A stretch of 64,000 nt of DNA from Flavobacterium acetivorans (lineage in GTDB: Bacteria > Bacteroidota > Bacteroidia > Flavobacteriales > Flavobacteriaceae), in the NCBI RefSeq assembly GCF_020911885.1, contig NZ_CP087132.1, positions 2,914,001 through 2,978,000 of the forward strand, given 5' to 3'. Every line of letters starts with the position of its first letter. Position 1 is the stretch's first letter. This document shows positions 1 to 8,538 of the stretch, piece after piece. The notes beneath the pieces are model-generated. The model made no database searches. It saw only the letters and a program-made list of their open reading frames with translations, and had not been told where the DNA came from. Made by a program: the position numbers and the translations under genes.

Positions 1-427
1 ACAACGAGGACTGGTAAGACAAATGAAGAATTTCATACTTGAACTTGGAAAAGACTTCTTATTCATAGGTGAAGAATACAAGTTGCAAGTTGGTAACAGC
101 GATTTTTTCATCGACCTACTTTTCTATCACCGTGGATTACAATGCTTAGTTGCATTTGAACTCAAAGCAGACATGTTTAAGCCAGACCATTTAGGACAAC
201 TGAACTTCTACTTGGAAGCATTAGACCGAGACATAAAGAAACCAAATGAAAATCCGAGTATAGGAGTTTTATTGTGTAAGGACAAAGATAGTGAAGTTGT
301 CGAGTATGCTTTAAGCAGAAGCCTCTCTCCAACAATGGTTTCAGAGTATAAAACACAACTTCCTGACAAAAAAATATTGCAACAAAAATTACACGAGCTG
401 TTCGACAATGAAACAGATGAAAAATAA
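1..427 (+). CDS. YhcG/DUF1016-type PDDEXK nuclease, C-terminal part (5' cut by window)
   Basis: The reading frame is open to base 2, so the gene starts left of the window and the ATG at 23 is internal. The visible part is the nuclease domain of the YhcG (DUF1016) family. It has the acidic residue in FFIDLLFY, the ExK pair in AFELKAD, and the following GQLNFY, in the same order as in the full-length homologue at 8783-9796. Members are predicted PDDEXK endonucleases often found near restriction or defence genes; their substrate is not clear. An attC-like hairpin starts ten bases after the stop codon, so the gene is the cargo of a cassette. Confidence 0.75.
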   Translation, partial: QRGLVRQMKNFILELGKDFLFIGEEYKLQVGNSDFFIDLLFYHRGLQCLVAFELKADMFKPDHLGQLNFYLEALDRDIKKPNENPSIGVLLCKDKDSEVVEYALSRSLSPTMVSEYKTQLPDKKILQQKLHELFDNETDEK

Positions 428-436
428 AACCACTAC

Positions 437-493
437 TGCCAATAGCCAGAGTTCGTTGGGCTTGAAAAGTCAATAATGAAACTCCTATTGAAC
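437..493 (+). repeat. attC-like hairpin site 1
   Basis: TGCCAAT, then a stem with a GTTGGGCTT inner arm, ending in ATTGAAC. It is slightly decayed relative to the site at 1979-2036. It closes the cassette that carries the nuclease fragment; the matching cassette start is outside the window. Confidence 0.55.
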
Positions 494-502
494 GGAACCA
501 GA

Positions 503-594
503 AGTTGTGAGTCGTGAGAAGTGAATGGTGAGTGGGATTTTCGGTTTACCCCTTTCCGCCGCGGCGGAAGCCGAAAATGAGGGTGTAATTGTTT
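503..594. repeat. Degenerate GTGAGAAGTGAATGGTGAG repeat and TTTTCGG/CCGAAAA hairpin
   Basis: Short degenerate direct repeats around GTGAATGGTGAG are followed by a hairpin whose arms are ATTTTCGG and CCGAAAAT. The same pair of pieces recurs near 4250, 17325, 18960 and 21880, always between an attC-like site and the next promoter leader. No coding potential is seen. Confidence 0.5.
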
Positions 595-930
595 TTTAAG
601 CCGCCCTTATATTTTTAGACCAGAAAATCCGGGCAAGGATTTGAGCGTTGGCCGGCGGGAGTGACCCCCCGAGTCGAGTGTGAAACACGAGCGGCTGGGG
701 TCGCGATAGGGAAACCGAAACGCAGTGAGGTTCATCGAACACCAATAACAATAAGGGATTAGTGAGATAAATGCGCCCGAGATTTTCGGGATCAAAATAT
801 TGAGGCTTGATTTTTTTGTTACTTTTTTTATCAAGGAAAAAAGTAAAAATAGCTGCTATCCCCTACTCGTTCTAATATGTATGTCAAGCCATCCCTTATG
901 GGGTCTATTATAAATGAGTAAGAAGAATTT
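595..930. repeat. Long inter-cassette repeat, copy 1
   Basis: This non-coding repeat of about 300 bp has further copies at 11873-12170, 17417-17692 and 21955-22403, and a partial one at 9803-10076. It contains several hairpins: AAATCC/GGATTT near 628, then an outer GACCCC/GGGGTC stem enclosing GTGT/ACAC near 660-700. It ends in CCCCTACTCGTTCTA and CATCCCTTATGGG. Copies differ by small indels that break any shared reading frame. Confidence 0.6.
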
Positions 931-931
931 C

Positions 932-955
932 AAGAGGCCATTGCGCCTCTTTTAT
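932..955 (+). terminator. Intrinsic terminator before cassette leader
   Basis: AGAGGCCATTGCGCCTCT hairpin followed by a T run. Equivalent hairpins at 2095, 10077, 11779, 14424, 17693 and 22404 keep the pairing while bases change. Confidence 0.7.
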
Positions 956-1161
956 TATGCTCTATAATTAGGTATTACTAGCGGCAAACTACTGAAATAC
1001 CAACCTATGTAAGTACGAAAAGTATCCAACAAATAGAAAGCCCGTTTGATAATTTGTAAGAAAAATTGAATATATTTGAAATATAATAATGTAGGAGGTT
1101 TATCACTACAATCTAAACAAAATTAGGTGTATAATAGCGACCACGTTATTACTATACACTA
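955..1161 (+). promoter_or_regulatory. Cassette leader type B with promoter
   Basis: Conserved leader from the CTATAATTAGG-like word to the cassette start at 1162. A perfect Bacteroidota -7 box, TATATTTG, lies at 1071-1078. TTTG at 1045-1048 is a possible -33 box (22-bp spacer). The leader recurs at 2120, 6640, 10100, 14448 and 17718. Confidence 0.6.
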
Positions 1162-1193
1162 GTTATAAACAATTATAAAAAAAGAATATAGTC

Positions 1194-1976
1194 ATGAAAG
1201 TATTTATTAGTTGGTCTGGTGAAAGGAGCCGAAAAGTAGCAGAATTACTTGACGACTGGTTGCAATGTGTAATTCAAGCTGCAGAGCCATGGATGTCAAG
1301 TAAAGACATTGATAGAGGTGCATTATGGTTTACTGAAATTTCAGACCAGCTTGCTGGAACGGGAATTGGAATTGTTTGCTTGACAAAGGAAAACAAAGTT
1401 AAACCATGGATTTTATTTGAAAGCGGTGCTCTAGCAAAAGGAATTTCTTCTAATAGGGTTTGTACATTATTAATTGATTTAAAACCGACAGATGTTGAAA
1501 ACCCTCTAGCTCAATTTAACCATACAAAACCAAACAGAACAGGACTTTGGGAATTAGTTAGAACTATTAATGTTGCTCTAAAAGAAGAATCTTTAAAAGA
1601 AAGTATTTTAGAAAAAGTATTTGATACTTACTGGCCTCAATTTGAAGAGACTTTTAAACTTATTATTAAAGAAACCCCCGAAATGGAGGTAGAAGAAGTA
1701 AGAAGTGAAAATGACATACTGATTGAATTACTTTCTTCTGTTAGAGGAATGGATAGAAGAATGAGAATGGTTGAAAACAGAGAAATACATAATCTCAATA
1801 ACCGTGAATTGGATATAAACAGAAGACGTCCAAGAGCTTCGGAAGCTGAAAAAATGATTATAGAAATGCTTGATTCTAATATGTCACCAGAAATTGTTCA
1901 AGAAATTATGGATGACAGAAGAGTTCCATTAACTTTTATAAAAGAAACGATTGAAAATTATTTAAAGAATAAATAA
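1194..1976 (+). CDS. TIR-domain protein
   Basis: This 260-residue protein has an N-terminal TIR domain (about residues 1-140). It begins MKVFISWSG and carries the PWILFESGAL motif, whose glutamate (E76) sits where the NAD-cleaving glutamate of TIR enzymes lies. The remaining half is charged, likely helical, and matches no family I recognise. Bacterial TIR proteins commonly act in antiphage defence by consuming NAD or making signalling nucleotides, but no ThsA-like, Pycsar-like or Argonaute partner is adjacent. The gene is alone in a cassette that runs from GTTATAAACA at 1162 to GTTTAAC at 1979, behind leader B. A self-contained defence effector is likely but inferred. Confidence 0.75.
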   Translation: MKVFISWSGERSRKVAELLDDWLQCVIQAAEPWMSSKDIDRGALWFTEISDQLAGTGIGIVCLTKENKVKPWILFESGALAKGISSNRVCTLLIDLKPTDVENPLAQFNHTKPNRTGLWELVRTINVALKEESLKESILEKVFDTYWPQFEETFKLIIKETPEMEVEEVRSENDILIELLSSVRGMDRRMRMVENREIHNLNNRELDINRRRPRASEAEKMIIEMLDSNMSPEIVQEIMDDRRVPLTFIKETIENYLKNK

Positions 1977-1978
1977 CT

Positions 1979-2036
1979 GTTTAACAGCTAGAGTTTCGTT
2001 GGGCTTGAAAAGCCAACAATGAAACTCCTGTTGAAC
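1979..2036 (+). repeat. attC-like hairpin site 2
   Basis: Runs from GTTTAAC to GTTGAAC, which fit RYYYAAC and GTTRRRY. Stem arms are AACAG/CTGTT, GAGTTTC/GAAACTC and GTTGGGCTT/AAGCCAAC with CTA and AAT bulges. The left end partly complements the cassette start at 1162 (GTTATAAACA), with two bases missing. Confidence 0.65.
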
Positions 2037-2094
2037 GGAACCGGTCACTGGCAGGTACTATGGAGTTATCGTAAAGTTTTGAGAGAGAATGTCA

Positions 2095-2119
2095 AGAGGA
2101 TTTAGTGTCCTCTTTTTTT
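2095..2119 (+). terminator. Intrinsic terminator before cassette leader
   Basis: AGAGGATTTAGTGTCCTCT plus seven T. The fifth stem pair is A-T here and C-G at 933, a compensatory change. Confidence 0.7.
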
Positions 2120-2324
2120 GTGGAGTGTAATCAGTACTACTAACAATAAAACTACTGAAATACAAATCCATGTAAGTTCGAAAGGCCTGTAGTGAATAAA
2201 AAGCCTGTTTAATGATTTGTAGGAATAATTTAATACATTTGAAAGAATAACAAAACGCAACCCAATAGCGTGTATACATTCTTTTCTGGGAGGCTATGCG
2301 CTACTTTGTAGCGCATATATACAA
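2120..2324 (+). promoter_or_regulatory. Cassette leader type B with promoter and extra hairpin
   Basis: Type B leader with -7 box TACATTTG at 2234-2241. Close to the cassette start there is a strong extra hairpin, ATGCGCTAC / GTAGCGCAT, at 2295-2315, absent from the other B leaders. Confidence 0.55.
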
Positions 2325-2352
2325 GTTAGCACCAATTTGAAAAAAGAGAACA

Positions 2353-3342
2353 ATGACTACATTTAAAGGAGCAATGCGTTCATACGGAGCAGCAGTCCGA
2401 AGAATGGAACGAGAGCAGCAAAGACAAGCTCGTGAAGCGGCTAAAAGATTTAAAGAACAGCAAAAACTGCAAGAAATAGAGAATGCTCAACAAGCTGTAT
2501 CTGACTGGGAGAGTTATGTAGAAACAATTCAATCAGTTCATAAGAATTGTACAGACCCAATAGACTGGAAACAAATTGAAGAAACTGAAAAACCAAACGA
2601 ACCAATCCTTGAAACAAAAAATGAAGTTATCGCAAAAAATAAGTTAGCCAGCTTCAAGCCTTCTTTCTTTGACAAAGTTTTTGGTTCAACTCAAAAGAAA
2701 ATAAATCGATTATCGCAACAAGTTGAACAGGCTCAACAAAAAGACCAAAAAGAATTTGATATTGCCTATAAAAATTATTTGGACGAGTTGAACAATTGGA
2801 ATGAACTTCAAGAAATTAGTGCAGGAATCAAGAAAAAAGACCCTGAATCATATAAAAATGCACTTCAATATTTCGACCCATTTTCAGACATTGGAGAATT
2901 AGGAACTACAATAAGTTTCAACTTTGAAGAAAATCACATTGATATTGATTTACACGTAAACAGTTTAGATGTCATTCCCGATTATGAATTAAGACAAACT
3001 TCAACGGGAAAATTATCAAAAAAGAATATACCCAAAACACGATACAATGAGCTCTATCAAGACCATATTTGTAGTGCTTCAATGAGAATTGCAAGAGAAG
3101 TTTTTGCCTATTTACCAATTGACTATGCTCGAATTAATGCAATGGCTAAAATTGTTAATACAAAAACTGGACATTTAGAGGAGCAACCAATTTTATCTGT
3201 GATATTTCCACCTCAAACAATCGAGAGTTTAAACTTGGAAACAATTGACCCATCTGACAGCATGCAGAATTTTGTACACAATATGAATTTTAATAAAACA
3301 AAAGGTTTCTCAGTAATAGAAAAAGTAGAACTTCAAAAATAA
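2353..3342 (+). CDS. Hypothetical coiled-coil protein
   Basis: This 329-residue protein is of no family I recognise. The first 45 residues are rich in Arg, Glu and Gln (a run of MEREQQRQAREAAKRF type) and look like a long helix. A second Gln-rich helical stretch lies near residues 110-135. The last 150 residues look mixed alpha/beta, with no signal peptide or membrane segment, so it is probably cytoplasmic. It is the only gene of a cassette opening with GTTAGCACCA (2325) and closing with TGGTGCCAAT (3347). Confidence 0.7.
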   Translation: MTTFKGAMRSYGAAVRRMEREQQRQAREAAKRFKEQQKLQEIENAQQAVSDWESYVETIQSVHKNCTDPIDWKQIEETEKPNEPILETKNEVIAKNKLASFKPSFFDKVFGSTQKKINRLSQQVEQAQQKDQKEFDIAYKNYLDELNNWNELQEISAGIKKKDPESYKNALQYFDPFSDIGELGTTISFNFEENHIDIDLHVNSLDVIPDYELRQTSTGKLSKKNIPKTRYNELYQDHICSASMRIAREVFAYLPIDYARINAMAKIVNTKTGHLEEQPILSVIFPPQTIESLNLETIDPSDSMQNFVHNMNFNKTKGFSVIEKVELQK

Positions 3343-3346
3343 AAAC

Positions 3347-3411
3347 TGGTGCCAATAGCTAGAATTTCGTTGCGTGCGCAGCACGAACAATGGAGCATCT
3401 AACTGTTGTGA
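3347..3411 (+). repeat. attC-like hairpin site 3
   Basis: TGGTGCCAAT is complementary to the cassette start GTTAGCACCA at 2325 apart from two transitions. The left half, with GAATTTC and GTTGCGTGC, is intact. The right half is damaged (TGGAGCATCTAA) and ends CTGTTGTGA. No promoter leader separates it from the next gene. Confidence 0.55.
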
Positions 3412-3461
3412 GCAGGTTTACCTAATGCGACGTCCTAAAATAAGTTAACTAAAAATTTAAA

Positions 3462-4151
3462 ATGAAGCATCGAATAATATTTTTTTTAAAATTGTACTCA
3501 ATAAGTCTTTTACTCTTCTTTCTTGCAATATTTATAATAACTTTTTATATTAAAAACGTTGGAGATAGGGAAAAAGTAATTACACATTTCCCTAAAATAG
3601 CTTTAAAAAATCAGTTTGGTCAACTAAAGACAATCGATGATTACAAAGGAAAATTAATACTTGTTGATTTTTGGTTTTCAGGTTGCAAACCTTGTCTTGA
3701 AGAAATGAAATTCTTTCCACAGCTATTAAAGAAACATGACGATTTAGTAATATTAAGCATGAGTGTTGATTCTCCAATGTGGACGCAAAGTCTATTAACC
3801 GAAAAAAGGAAACCTTGGGATTTTTTAGAGGCAAAAAATAATAATTGGACGTTCTATAATATAAATAATGAAAATCTTAAATTCTTTAAAGTGTCTTCAT
3901 TTCCGACCTATTTTATAATAGATAAAAAAGGAGCTTTATTAGGCTCTCCTAAAAGTGGCCTATATGCCGTAGAAAACAAACTTGGTAATATTTTCACAGC
4001 CAATCTTTCGGTTGAAAAACATTTTAGTGCATATTCTAAAAAGGAGATTCTTAAAGTATTTCGTTTATATACAGTATTATTCTTTTTCTTTACGTTAATT
4101 TATGTTATTGTAAAATATTTTAAACGATATAAATCAAAAACCATGCACTAA
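3462..4151 (+). CDS. Membrane-anchored TlpA/ResA-like thioredoxin
   Basis: This 229-residue protein has an N-terminal membrane anchor (about residues 8-30), a periplasmic thioredoxin-like domain with the active-site pair in GCKPC (C75 and C78), and a second hydrophobic segment near the C terminus (about 200-220). The WFSGCKPC motif and FPTYFIIDKKG, which supplies the cis-proline, are typical of TlpA/ResA proteins that reduce disulphides or help maturation of secreted proteins. The second membrane segment is unusual for the family. It follows attC-like site 3 by only 50 bases with no leader, so it may depend on upstream transcription. Confidence 0.75.
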   Translation: MKHRIIFFLKLYSISLLLFFLAIFIITFYIKNVGDREKVITHFPKIALKNQFGQLKTIDDYKGKLILVDFWFSGCKPCLEEMKFFPQLLKKHDDLVILSMSVDSPMWTQSLLTEKRKPWDFLEAKNNNWTFYNINNENLKFFKVSSFPTYFIIDKKGALLGSPKSGLYAVENKLGNIFTANLSVEKHFSAYSKKEILKVFRLYTVLFFFFTLIYVIVKYFKRYKSKTMH

Positions 4152-4248
4152 AAGCTAAGTTTTCGTTGCGTGCGCAGCACGAGCAATGAAATGAAATTCA
4201 CGGTCACCACAACATAATAAATACCAACCGTAAAGCTATGTTGAAGGG
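4146..4248 (+). repeat. attC-like site 4 with enlarged loop
   Basis: CACTAAAAGCTAAG start, the usual GTTGCGTGCGCAGCACGAGC inner stem, then an insertion with ACGGT/ACCGT arms, ending in ATGTTGAAGGG. The insertion resembles that at 19840-19890. The site is degraded relative to the others. Confidence 0.45.
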
Positions 4249-4314
4249 AACCGGAACTAGTGGGTCGTGACTACAATTTTCGGTTTATCCCTTCCCTAAA
4301 GGGAGCCGAAAATG

Positions 4315-4467
4315 AGGACGTATTTCTACTAAACTTTAAAAAAAGCATTTGTTGGCGGAAAATTCCGGTGATGTGTTGCCTTCTTAAAAATAAGAATAAT
4401 CTTCTTTTTACTCAACTATTTTGTTATATTTGATGGTAATACAAAGGAGGTCTTTTCATTGACTGAC
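4315..4467 (+). promoter_or_regulatory. Cassette leader type A with promoter
   Basis: From the CATTTGTTGGCGG word through AAAATAAGAATAATC to GACTGAC before the cassette start at 4468. Perfect -7 box TATATTTG at 4425-4432; no clear -33 box. The leader recurs before 12308, 13151, 19190 and about 47055. Confidence 0.6.
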
Positions 4468-4491
4468 GTTGGCAAACATTATAAAACGACC

Positions 4492-5049
4492 ATGAAAATC
4501 ACTAGAATACTTTTTATTGTTCTCCTGCTCTTTTCTACATTTCTATCATGCAGATCAAATAAAACGTTTCACAATCAAAATAGAGAATTCGGTGCGGTCG
4601 AAAATGAAAAGAAAATTGGCAAATGGAAATATTTTTATGAAAACGGGAACTTATATCAAATTGGTCGGTTTGCGAAGAATCAGGAAGCAGGTCTGTGGAA
4701 AATTTATCATGAAAATGGCAGTTTATCACAAGTTGGGCGATTCAAGAATGGGAAGCAAAATGGTAAATGGATTTTCTACTACAATGATGGAACATTACAA
4801 GGTAAAGGAAATTTAAATCAAGGAAAACTTATTGGAAAATGGGTTTGGTATCATGAAAATGGAACACTATACACGGAACGATCTTTTAAAAATGGAAAAC
4901 TTGTTGAAATTATAAGTTCATTTGACGGAAACGGAAATACAATTAATAAAGGAACATTTTTGAAGGGAACCGGTTCAATGTACATTCATAATATTGAGGG
5001 CAAAATAATCGACAGCGTTAACTATAAATTTGGGGAAATCTTAAAATAA
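4492..5049 (+). CDS. MORN-like repeat lipoprotein
   Basis: This protein has about 185 residues from the ATG at 4492. An upstream in-frame ATG at 4459 would fall inside the leader, and only the later one gives a clean signal sequence. The signal ends in FSTFLSC, a lipobox, so it is probably exported and lipid-anchored. The rest is tandem repeats of about 22 residues (KWKYFYENGNLYQIGRF type), the toxin-antitoxin YwqK / MORN-variant repeat. Such repeats mediate binding and have no known enzyme activity. A clear paralogue lies at 47100-47654, behind the same leader. Confidence 0.75.
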   Translation: MKITRILFIVLLLFSTFLSCRSNKTFHNQNREFGAVENEKKIGKWKYFYENGNLYQIGRFAKNQEAGLWKIYHENGSLSQVGRFKNGKQNGKWIFYYNDGTLQGKGNLNQGKLIGKWVWYHENGTLYTERSFKNGKLVEIISSFDGNGNTINKGTFLKGTGSMYIHNIEGKIIDSVNYKFGEILK

Positions 5050-5050
5050 C

Positions 5051-5118
5051 GTCTGCCAACAGCTAGAATTTCGTTGCCCCTCTAGCGCGAGCATCTTGCT
5101 CGTGCCCCTAAAGAAGTT
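5051..5118 (+). repeat. attC-like hairpin site 5
   Basis: GTCTGCCAAC complements the cassette start GTTGGCAAAC at 4468. Then AGCTAGAATTTCGTTG, followed by a divergent inner hairpin GCGCGAGCA / TGCTCGTGC. The usual 3' GAAATTCCTGTTGAAC is missing, replaced by a sequence containing GTTACGG. Confidence 0.55.
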
Positions 5119-5476
5119 ACGGTTATATGCTCTGGATTTTTTACACAAACAATGCCTAATTTGCCAGGTAAAATAAATCTTTTTTTACATTTATATATAA
5201 AGACGATGGGTAGAAAATATAAGTTTGGAGAGAAAACGGGAGCTTATTTTGTGAGTTTTGCAACTAGATGCACGAGCTAGCAGGGGGATATATTTAGTAC
5301 TACTTCCGAAATTTTAACATATTTTGCTTAAAAATTACATTCTTTGTTAAAGGTTATTTCCGATGTATCGCTATTCCAGTTCTTCTTTATATTTTCGGTA
5401 CACACCCCTATAATTTTAATTATTAAAAGTTTTTAGCGTTAAATCCAATTATTAAAATAGAAAAACAAAAAGTGTT
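5119..5476. other. AT-rich spacer, no gene seen
   Basis: No coding region, known leader or terminator was recognised between attC-like site 5 and the TPR gene. The junction lacks the shared leader, so this stretch probably reflects deletion or an older insertion. Confidence 0.4.
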
Positions 5477-6277
5477 ATGAGAAATATCCTGAGAATTGTA
5501 TGTTTATTTACATTTTATAATTGTGTTGGGCAAACCAATGAAACTGATTTAGAAAAGAGAAAAAAGCAAGACCTTATCATTGGAGAACACCTTGGGAATG
5601 CTTGGAAACACATGCTGTTTTCAAAAGAATTTCAAGATAATATTGATTTAGGACTAAAAAAAGACAGTACTATTGCTTATCTATGGCAACAAAAAGCAAT
5701 GCCGTATTTTAAATCAAGAAAATGTGAAATTGGCATGCCTTTCATTGATAAAGCTGTAAAATATGATGCCAAAAGATACCAACCCTATCGTGCATTTATC
5801 AAATGTATTTTTGCCAGAAATTACAAAGAGGCAATAATTGACTTTGAAGATTGTAAGAAAAAATGGGGAAATCAATATGAAATGGACCATACTTATGATT
5901 TTTATATTGCTTTGAGTCATTTACAATTAAATGAATTTGCAATAGCAGAGAAGCTGTTAGAAATTTATGTGAGTGATATGTTAAAAAAAAATGGCGAAGC
6001 TTGGGTTCATCCAACTGCATTGTTTTATTACGGTATTTCTAAATATGAACAACAAAAATATGAGGAGGCAGATATAATTTTTGATAGAGCTTTAGCAAAT
6101 TATTCAACCTTAGCAGATGCTAAATACTATAAAGCAATTTGCCTCTCGAAATTGGGTAAAAATGAAGAATCCTTAAAATTAATGGAAGATGCAAAAGCAG
6201 ATTTTAAAAAAGGATATACACTAAATGAAGATAATACGACTTTTGAAAGATACCCATATCAGGTAATATGGAAATAA
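5477..6277 (+). CDS. Secreted TPR-repeat protein
   Basis: This 266-residue protein has a short N-terminal signal (FTFYNCVGQ, possibly a lipobox). Helical repeats of the tetratricopeptide type are visible from about residue 60 to 230, for example the segment beginning YEEADIIFDRALANY. TPR proteins are protein-protein scaffolds; nothing indicates a particular partner. No attC-like hairpin follows it, so its cassette status is unclear. Confidence 0.7.
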   Translation: MRNILRIVCLFTFYNCVGQTNETDLEKRKKQDLIIGEHLGNAWKHMLFSKEFQDNIDLGLKKDSTIAYLWQQKAMPYFKSRKCEIGMPFIDKAVKYDAKRYQPYRAFIKCIFARNYKEAIIDFEDCKKKWGNQYEMDHTYDFYIALSHLQLNEFAIAEKLLEIYVSDMLKKNGEAWVHPTALFYYGISKYEQQKYEEADIIFDRALANYSTLADAKYYKAICLSKLGKNEESLKLMEDAKADFKKGYTLNEDNTTFERYPYQVIWK

Positions 6278-6610
6278 TTTTTTTTCCATTTTTCAAAAAA
6301 CCAGATTCCACAGACTGCGGTTTCATTTGTCTACGAATGACTACTAAACAGTATTGGATATCAAGAAAGTATTTTCAAGAACAATGCATACTGTGAACTT
6401 AGAAGGTTACTAATAAGAATAACTCTTTTCGTCTTTGTGGATATTCCGCTGTAAAGGTCGCCACGATTCCTACGCTATTCGAGGTCTCCTGACCTCGAAT
6501 TACTAGCAGTTGTCTTAAAGCTAATGACGTCGAATTGCATTCATCTTTGAGATCGCCGCTCTACATCCATCCCTTATGGGGTTTACGGTAAATGAGTAAG
6601 AAGAATTTTG
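6278..6610. other. Non-coding spacer with strong palindrome
   Basis: No gene is seen. A perfect hairpin ATTCGAGGTC / GACCTCGAAT with a four-base loop lies at 6477-6500; one arm of it recurs near 28955. The end of the segment (CATCCCTTATGGGG onward) is the tail of the inter-cassette repeat that leads into leader B. Confidence 0.5.
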
Positions 6611-6837
6611 AGAGGCTATTATGGCTTTATTTTTATGGTCTATAATCAGCAATTACAACCAGTAAAACTACATAAATCTACACCCATATTAGTGCGAAAA
6701 GCATATAGCAAATAAAGAGCGCCTTTGACAATTTGTAAGAAAAAATCAGTATATTTGATTTTGAATAAATACTGACGCTTGTCATACTATCTACCATAAA
6801 TGGGTGGCTTTATATGGTTTTGTCATACGTATAAACA
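6611..6837 (+). promoter_or_regulatory. Cassette leader type B with weak terminator
   Basis: Starts with a poorer version of the GAGGC hairpin and a T-rich tract, then the B leader with -7 box TATATTTG at 6750-6757. It ends in GTATAAACAAGTTAAC, where the cassette would begin at about 6838. Confidence 0.5.
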
Positions 6838-6862
6838 AGTTAACTGTAATTTTATAAAAACT

Positions 6863-8242
6863 ATGCTTAATAAATTTCTGATAATTTTATCATTTCTTCC
6901 TTTTGTAAGTTTTTCACAATCAATTCAAAATACATATAACAATCTTCAAAAGCATTTAGAGATCAAAGATTTTACAACATCAGAAAAAATTGTTGACACT
7001 TTAATAAACTTAGAACCAAGCAACAATAATTGGATTATAAATAAGGCAGAAATAAATGCAAACCTTAATAATATAAAAAAAACGAATCAACTTCTAAGAC
7101 AAGCTTTTAATCAAGGTTATTATGTGTATGATAATTATTCTAATGAAAATGGAATTTTATATAAAAAACTTAATAAAACTAAAGAATATAATTCTTTGCT
7201 AAGTGATATAAAAACTTACTTGCATCAATTTAAGCAAAAAGAAAATACACAAACTATATCAGCAAAGGTTCCTGAAATAATGGAATGTTACGCGATTATG
7301 CTTTATTTAATTAATCCAAAGCACACACTAATTAATACAGCATTTCAGAATCATCCTTATTTCAAAAAAATAGACATTTATTTTTCAGAACATAAAAACA
7401 ATATCAATCTAATTGAATTGAGTAAACTTTATCCAGGAAAATTTGAGGATTGGATTGTCAATATGAAGGCACATCATAACTTAAGAAGTTTTTATTTTTA
7501 TGATAAATTTGATACATCAAAAATAGTTAGCTTACCTATTGAGGAAAATAAAATTGTAGCTAATTTAGTTTCTCAATTCGCAAAAGACACTAATTTTTTG
7601 AAGTTTTATGATGAAAATAAAGAATTCTATGATGCAATGAGTTCCATTATTCTAACGAACTATTCTTTTGGAAATGAAATTATTCCGTTTTTTAATAAAA
7701 ACTTCAATAAAAAAATTAACAAGTTCAATATCTTTTTCACTCCGATTTACAGTGGATGGCAACATGGACCAAGTGTCATAATTGATGATTACATCGAAAG
7801 TTTTTATTTCGGTGGAATCATGTATGTAGAAAGCAAAGAATTCTATTATCCCGATTCATACTTTTTATTCACTTTAATTTCTGAATTTGACCATGCTCCC
7901 ATTAATAAGATTTCGAGTAATTATAATGAAAAGTTCGAATCACTAAAAGAAAAATATTTGCTTTTATCGAACGGAAAAAATGTATCTTATTCGAAACTAA
8001 AAGATGCAACAAATGAATACTTAACTTGGGCGTTTGCTCTTCATTTTTTTTATGAAAATAAAGAATACGATTACTTACTATTAGAAAAAATGATAATTGA
8101 TGATATGGAGAAATACCGAGGTTTCATCCGTTTTGGCGAGTTTTGGAGTTTTTACAAAGAAGAATATATCAACTCCAAAAAATACCAAAATATAGATCAA
8201 TTTTATCCGCAAATTATATCTTGGTTAAGTAATCTAAAATAA
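6863..8242 (+). CDS. Secreted hypothetical protein
   Basis: This protein has 459 residues from the ATG at 6863. The in-frame ATG at 6800 lies inside leader B, and the later start gives a clean signal peptide (MLNKFLIILSFLPFVSFSQ). The first 100 mature residues look like one or two TPR-type helix pairs. The remaining part is rich in Tyr, Phe, Asn and Lys with no motif I know, including WQHGPSVIIDDYIESFYFGG. It is probably periplasmic or surface-exposed, of unknown function, and is closed by attC-like site 6. Confidence 0.65.
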   Translation: MLNKFLIILSFLPFVSFSQSIQNTYNNLQKHLEIKDFTTSEKIVDTLINLEPSNNNWIINKAEINANLNNIKKTNQLLRQAFNQGYYVYDNYSNENGILYKKLNKTKEYNSLLSDIKTYLHQFKQKENTQTISAKVPEIMECYAIMLYLINPKHTLINTAFQNHPYFKKIDIYFSEHKNNINLIELSKLYPGKFEDWIVNMKAHHNLRSFYFYDKFDTSKIVSLPIEENKIVANLVSQFAKDTNFLKFYDENKEFYDAMSSIILTNYSFGNEIIPFFNKNFNKKINKFNIFFTPIYSGWQHGPSVIIDDYIESFYFGGIMYVESKEFYYPDSYFLFTLISEFDHAPINKISSNYNEKFESLKEKYLLLSNGKNVSYSKLKDATNEYLTWAFALHFFYENKEYDYLLLEKMIIDDMEKYRGFIRFGEFWSFYKEEYINSKKYQNIDQFYPQIISWLSNLK

Positions 8243-8247
8243 AAACT

Positions 8248-8307
8248 TCCGCTAATAAGCAAGACTTCATGCGGTCTGCAAGACCCAGCAAGAAGTCGCT
8301 GTTGAAC
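8248..8307 (+). repeat. attC-like hairpin site 6, divergent arms
   Basis: CCGCTAATAAGC, then GACTTC/GAAGTC and GGTCT/AGACC arms, ending in CGCTGTTGAAC. The arms differ from the GAATTTC/GAAATTC and GTTGC types but stay paired, so base changes are compensated. The left end does not match a start I can find near 6838. Confidence 0.55.
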
Positions 8308-8390
8308 GAAAGCCGTCAGTATTAGCTTTGGGGAGCTTAATGGGCGTTTCAACTTATGGGGATTGCTTTCGTATTTTACTTTTTACAAAT

Positions 8391-8421
8391 CAAACTCTGA
8401 ATCGGAATTCGGAGTTTTTTT
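8391..8421 (+). terminator. Intrinsic terminator
   Basis: AAACTCTGAATCGGAATTCG followed by GAGTTT and a T run, giving AAACTC/GAGTTT and GAA/TTC arms. It would end transcripts from the secreted protein gene. Confidence 0.65.
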
Positions 8422-8538
8422 ATGGGCTTATTTGTTTTTTTGGGTCATTTTTTCTGTTTTTAAAGGAAGAAGTTATTCTTTTTATGTGTTTTAAGTCACC
8501 TTAGGGCATAGGTATCCCCATTCCGATATCGAAATTTT

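Noticed and set aside
607-834. 75-residue minus-strand reading frame that recurs at 11880-12107 and 21959-22174
   Set aside because: The C run differs in length among copies, so the second halves are read in different frames. The frame is an effect of the repeat, not a gene.
1194-1976. Thoeris system
   Set aside because: Only a TIR protein is present; no ThsA-type SIR2/SLOG or other effector gene is next to it.
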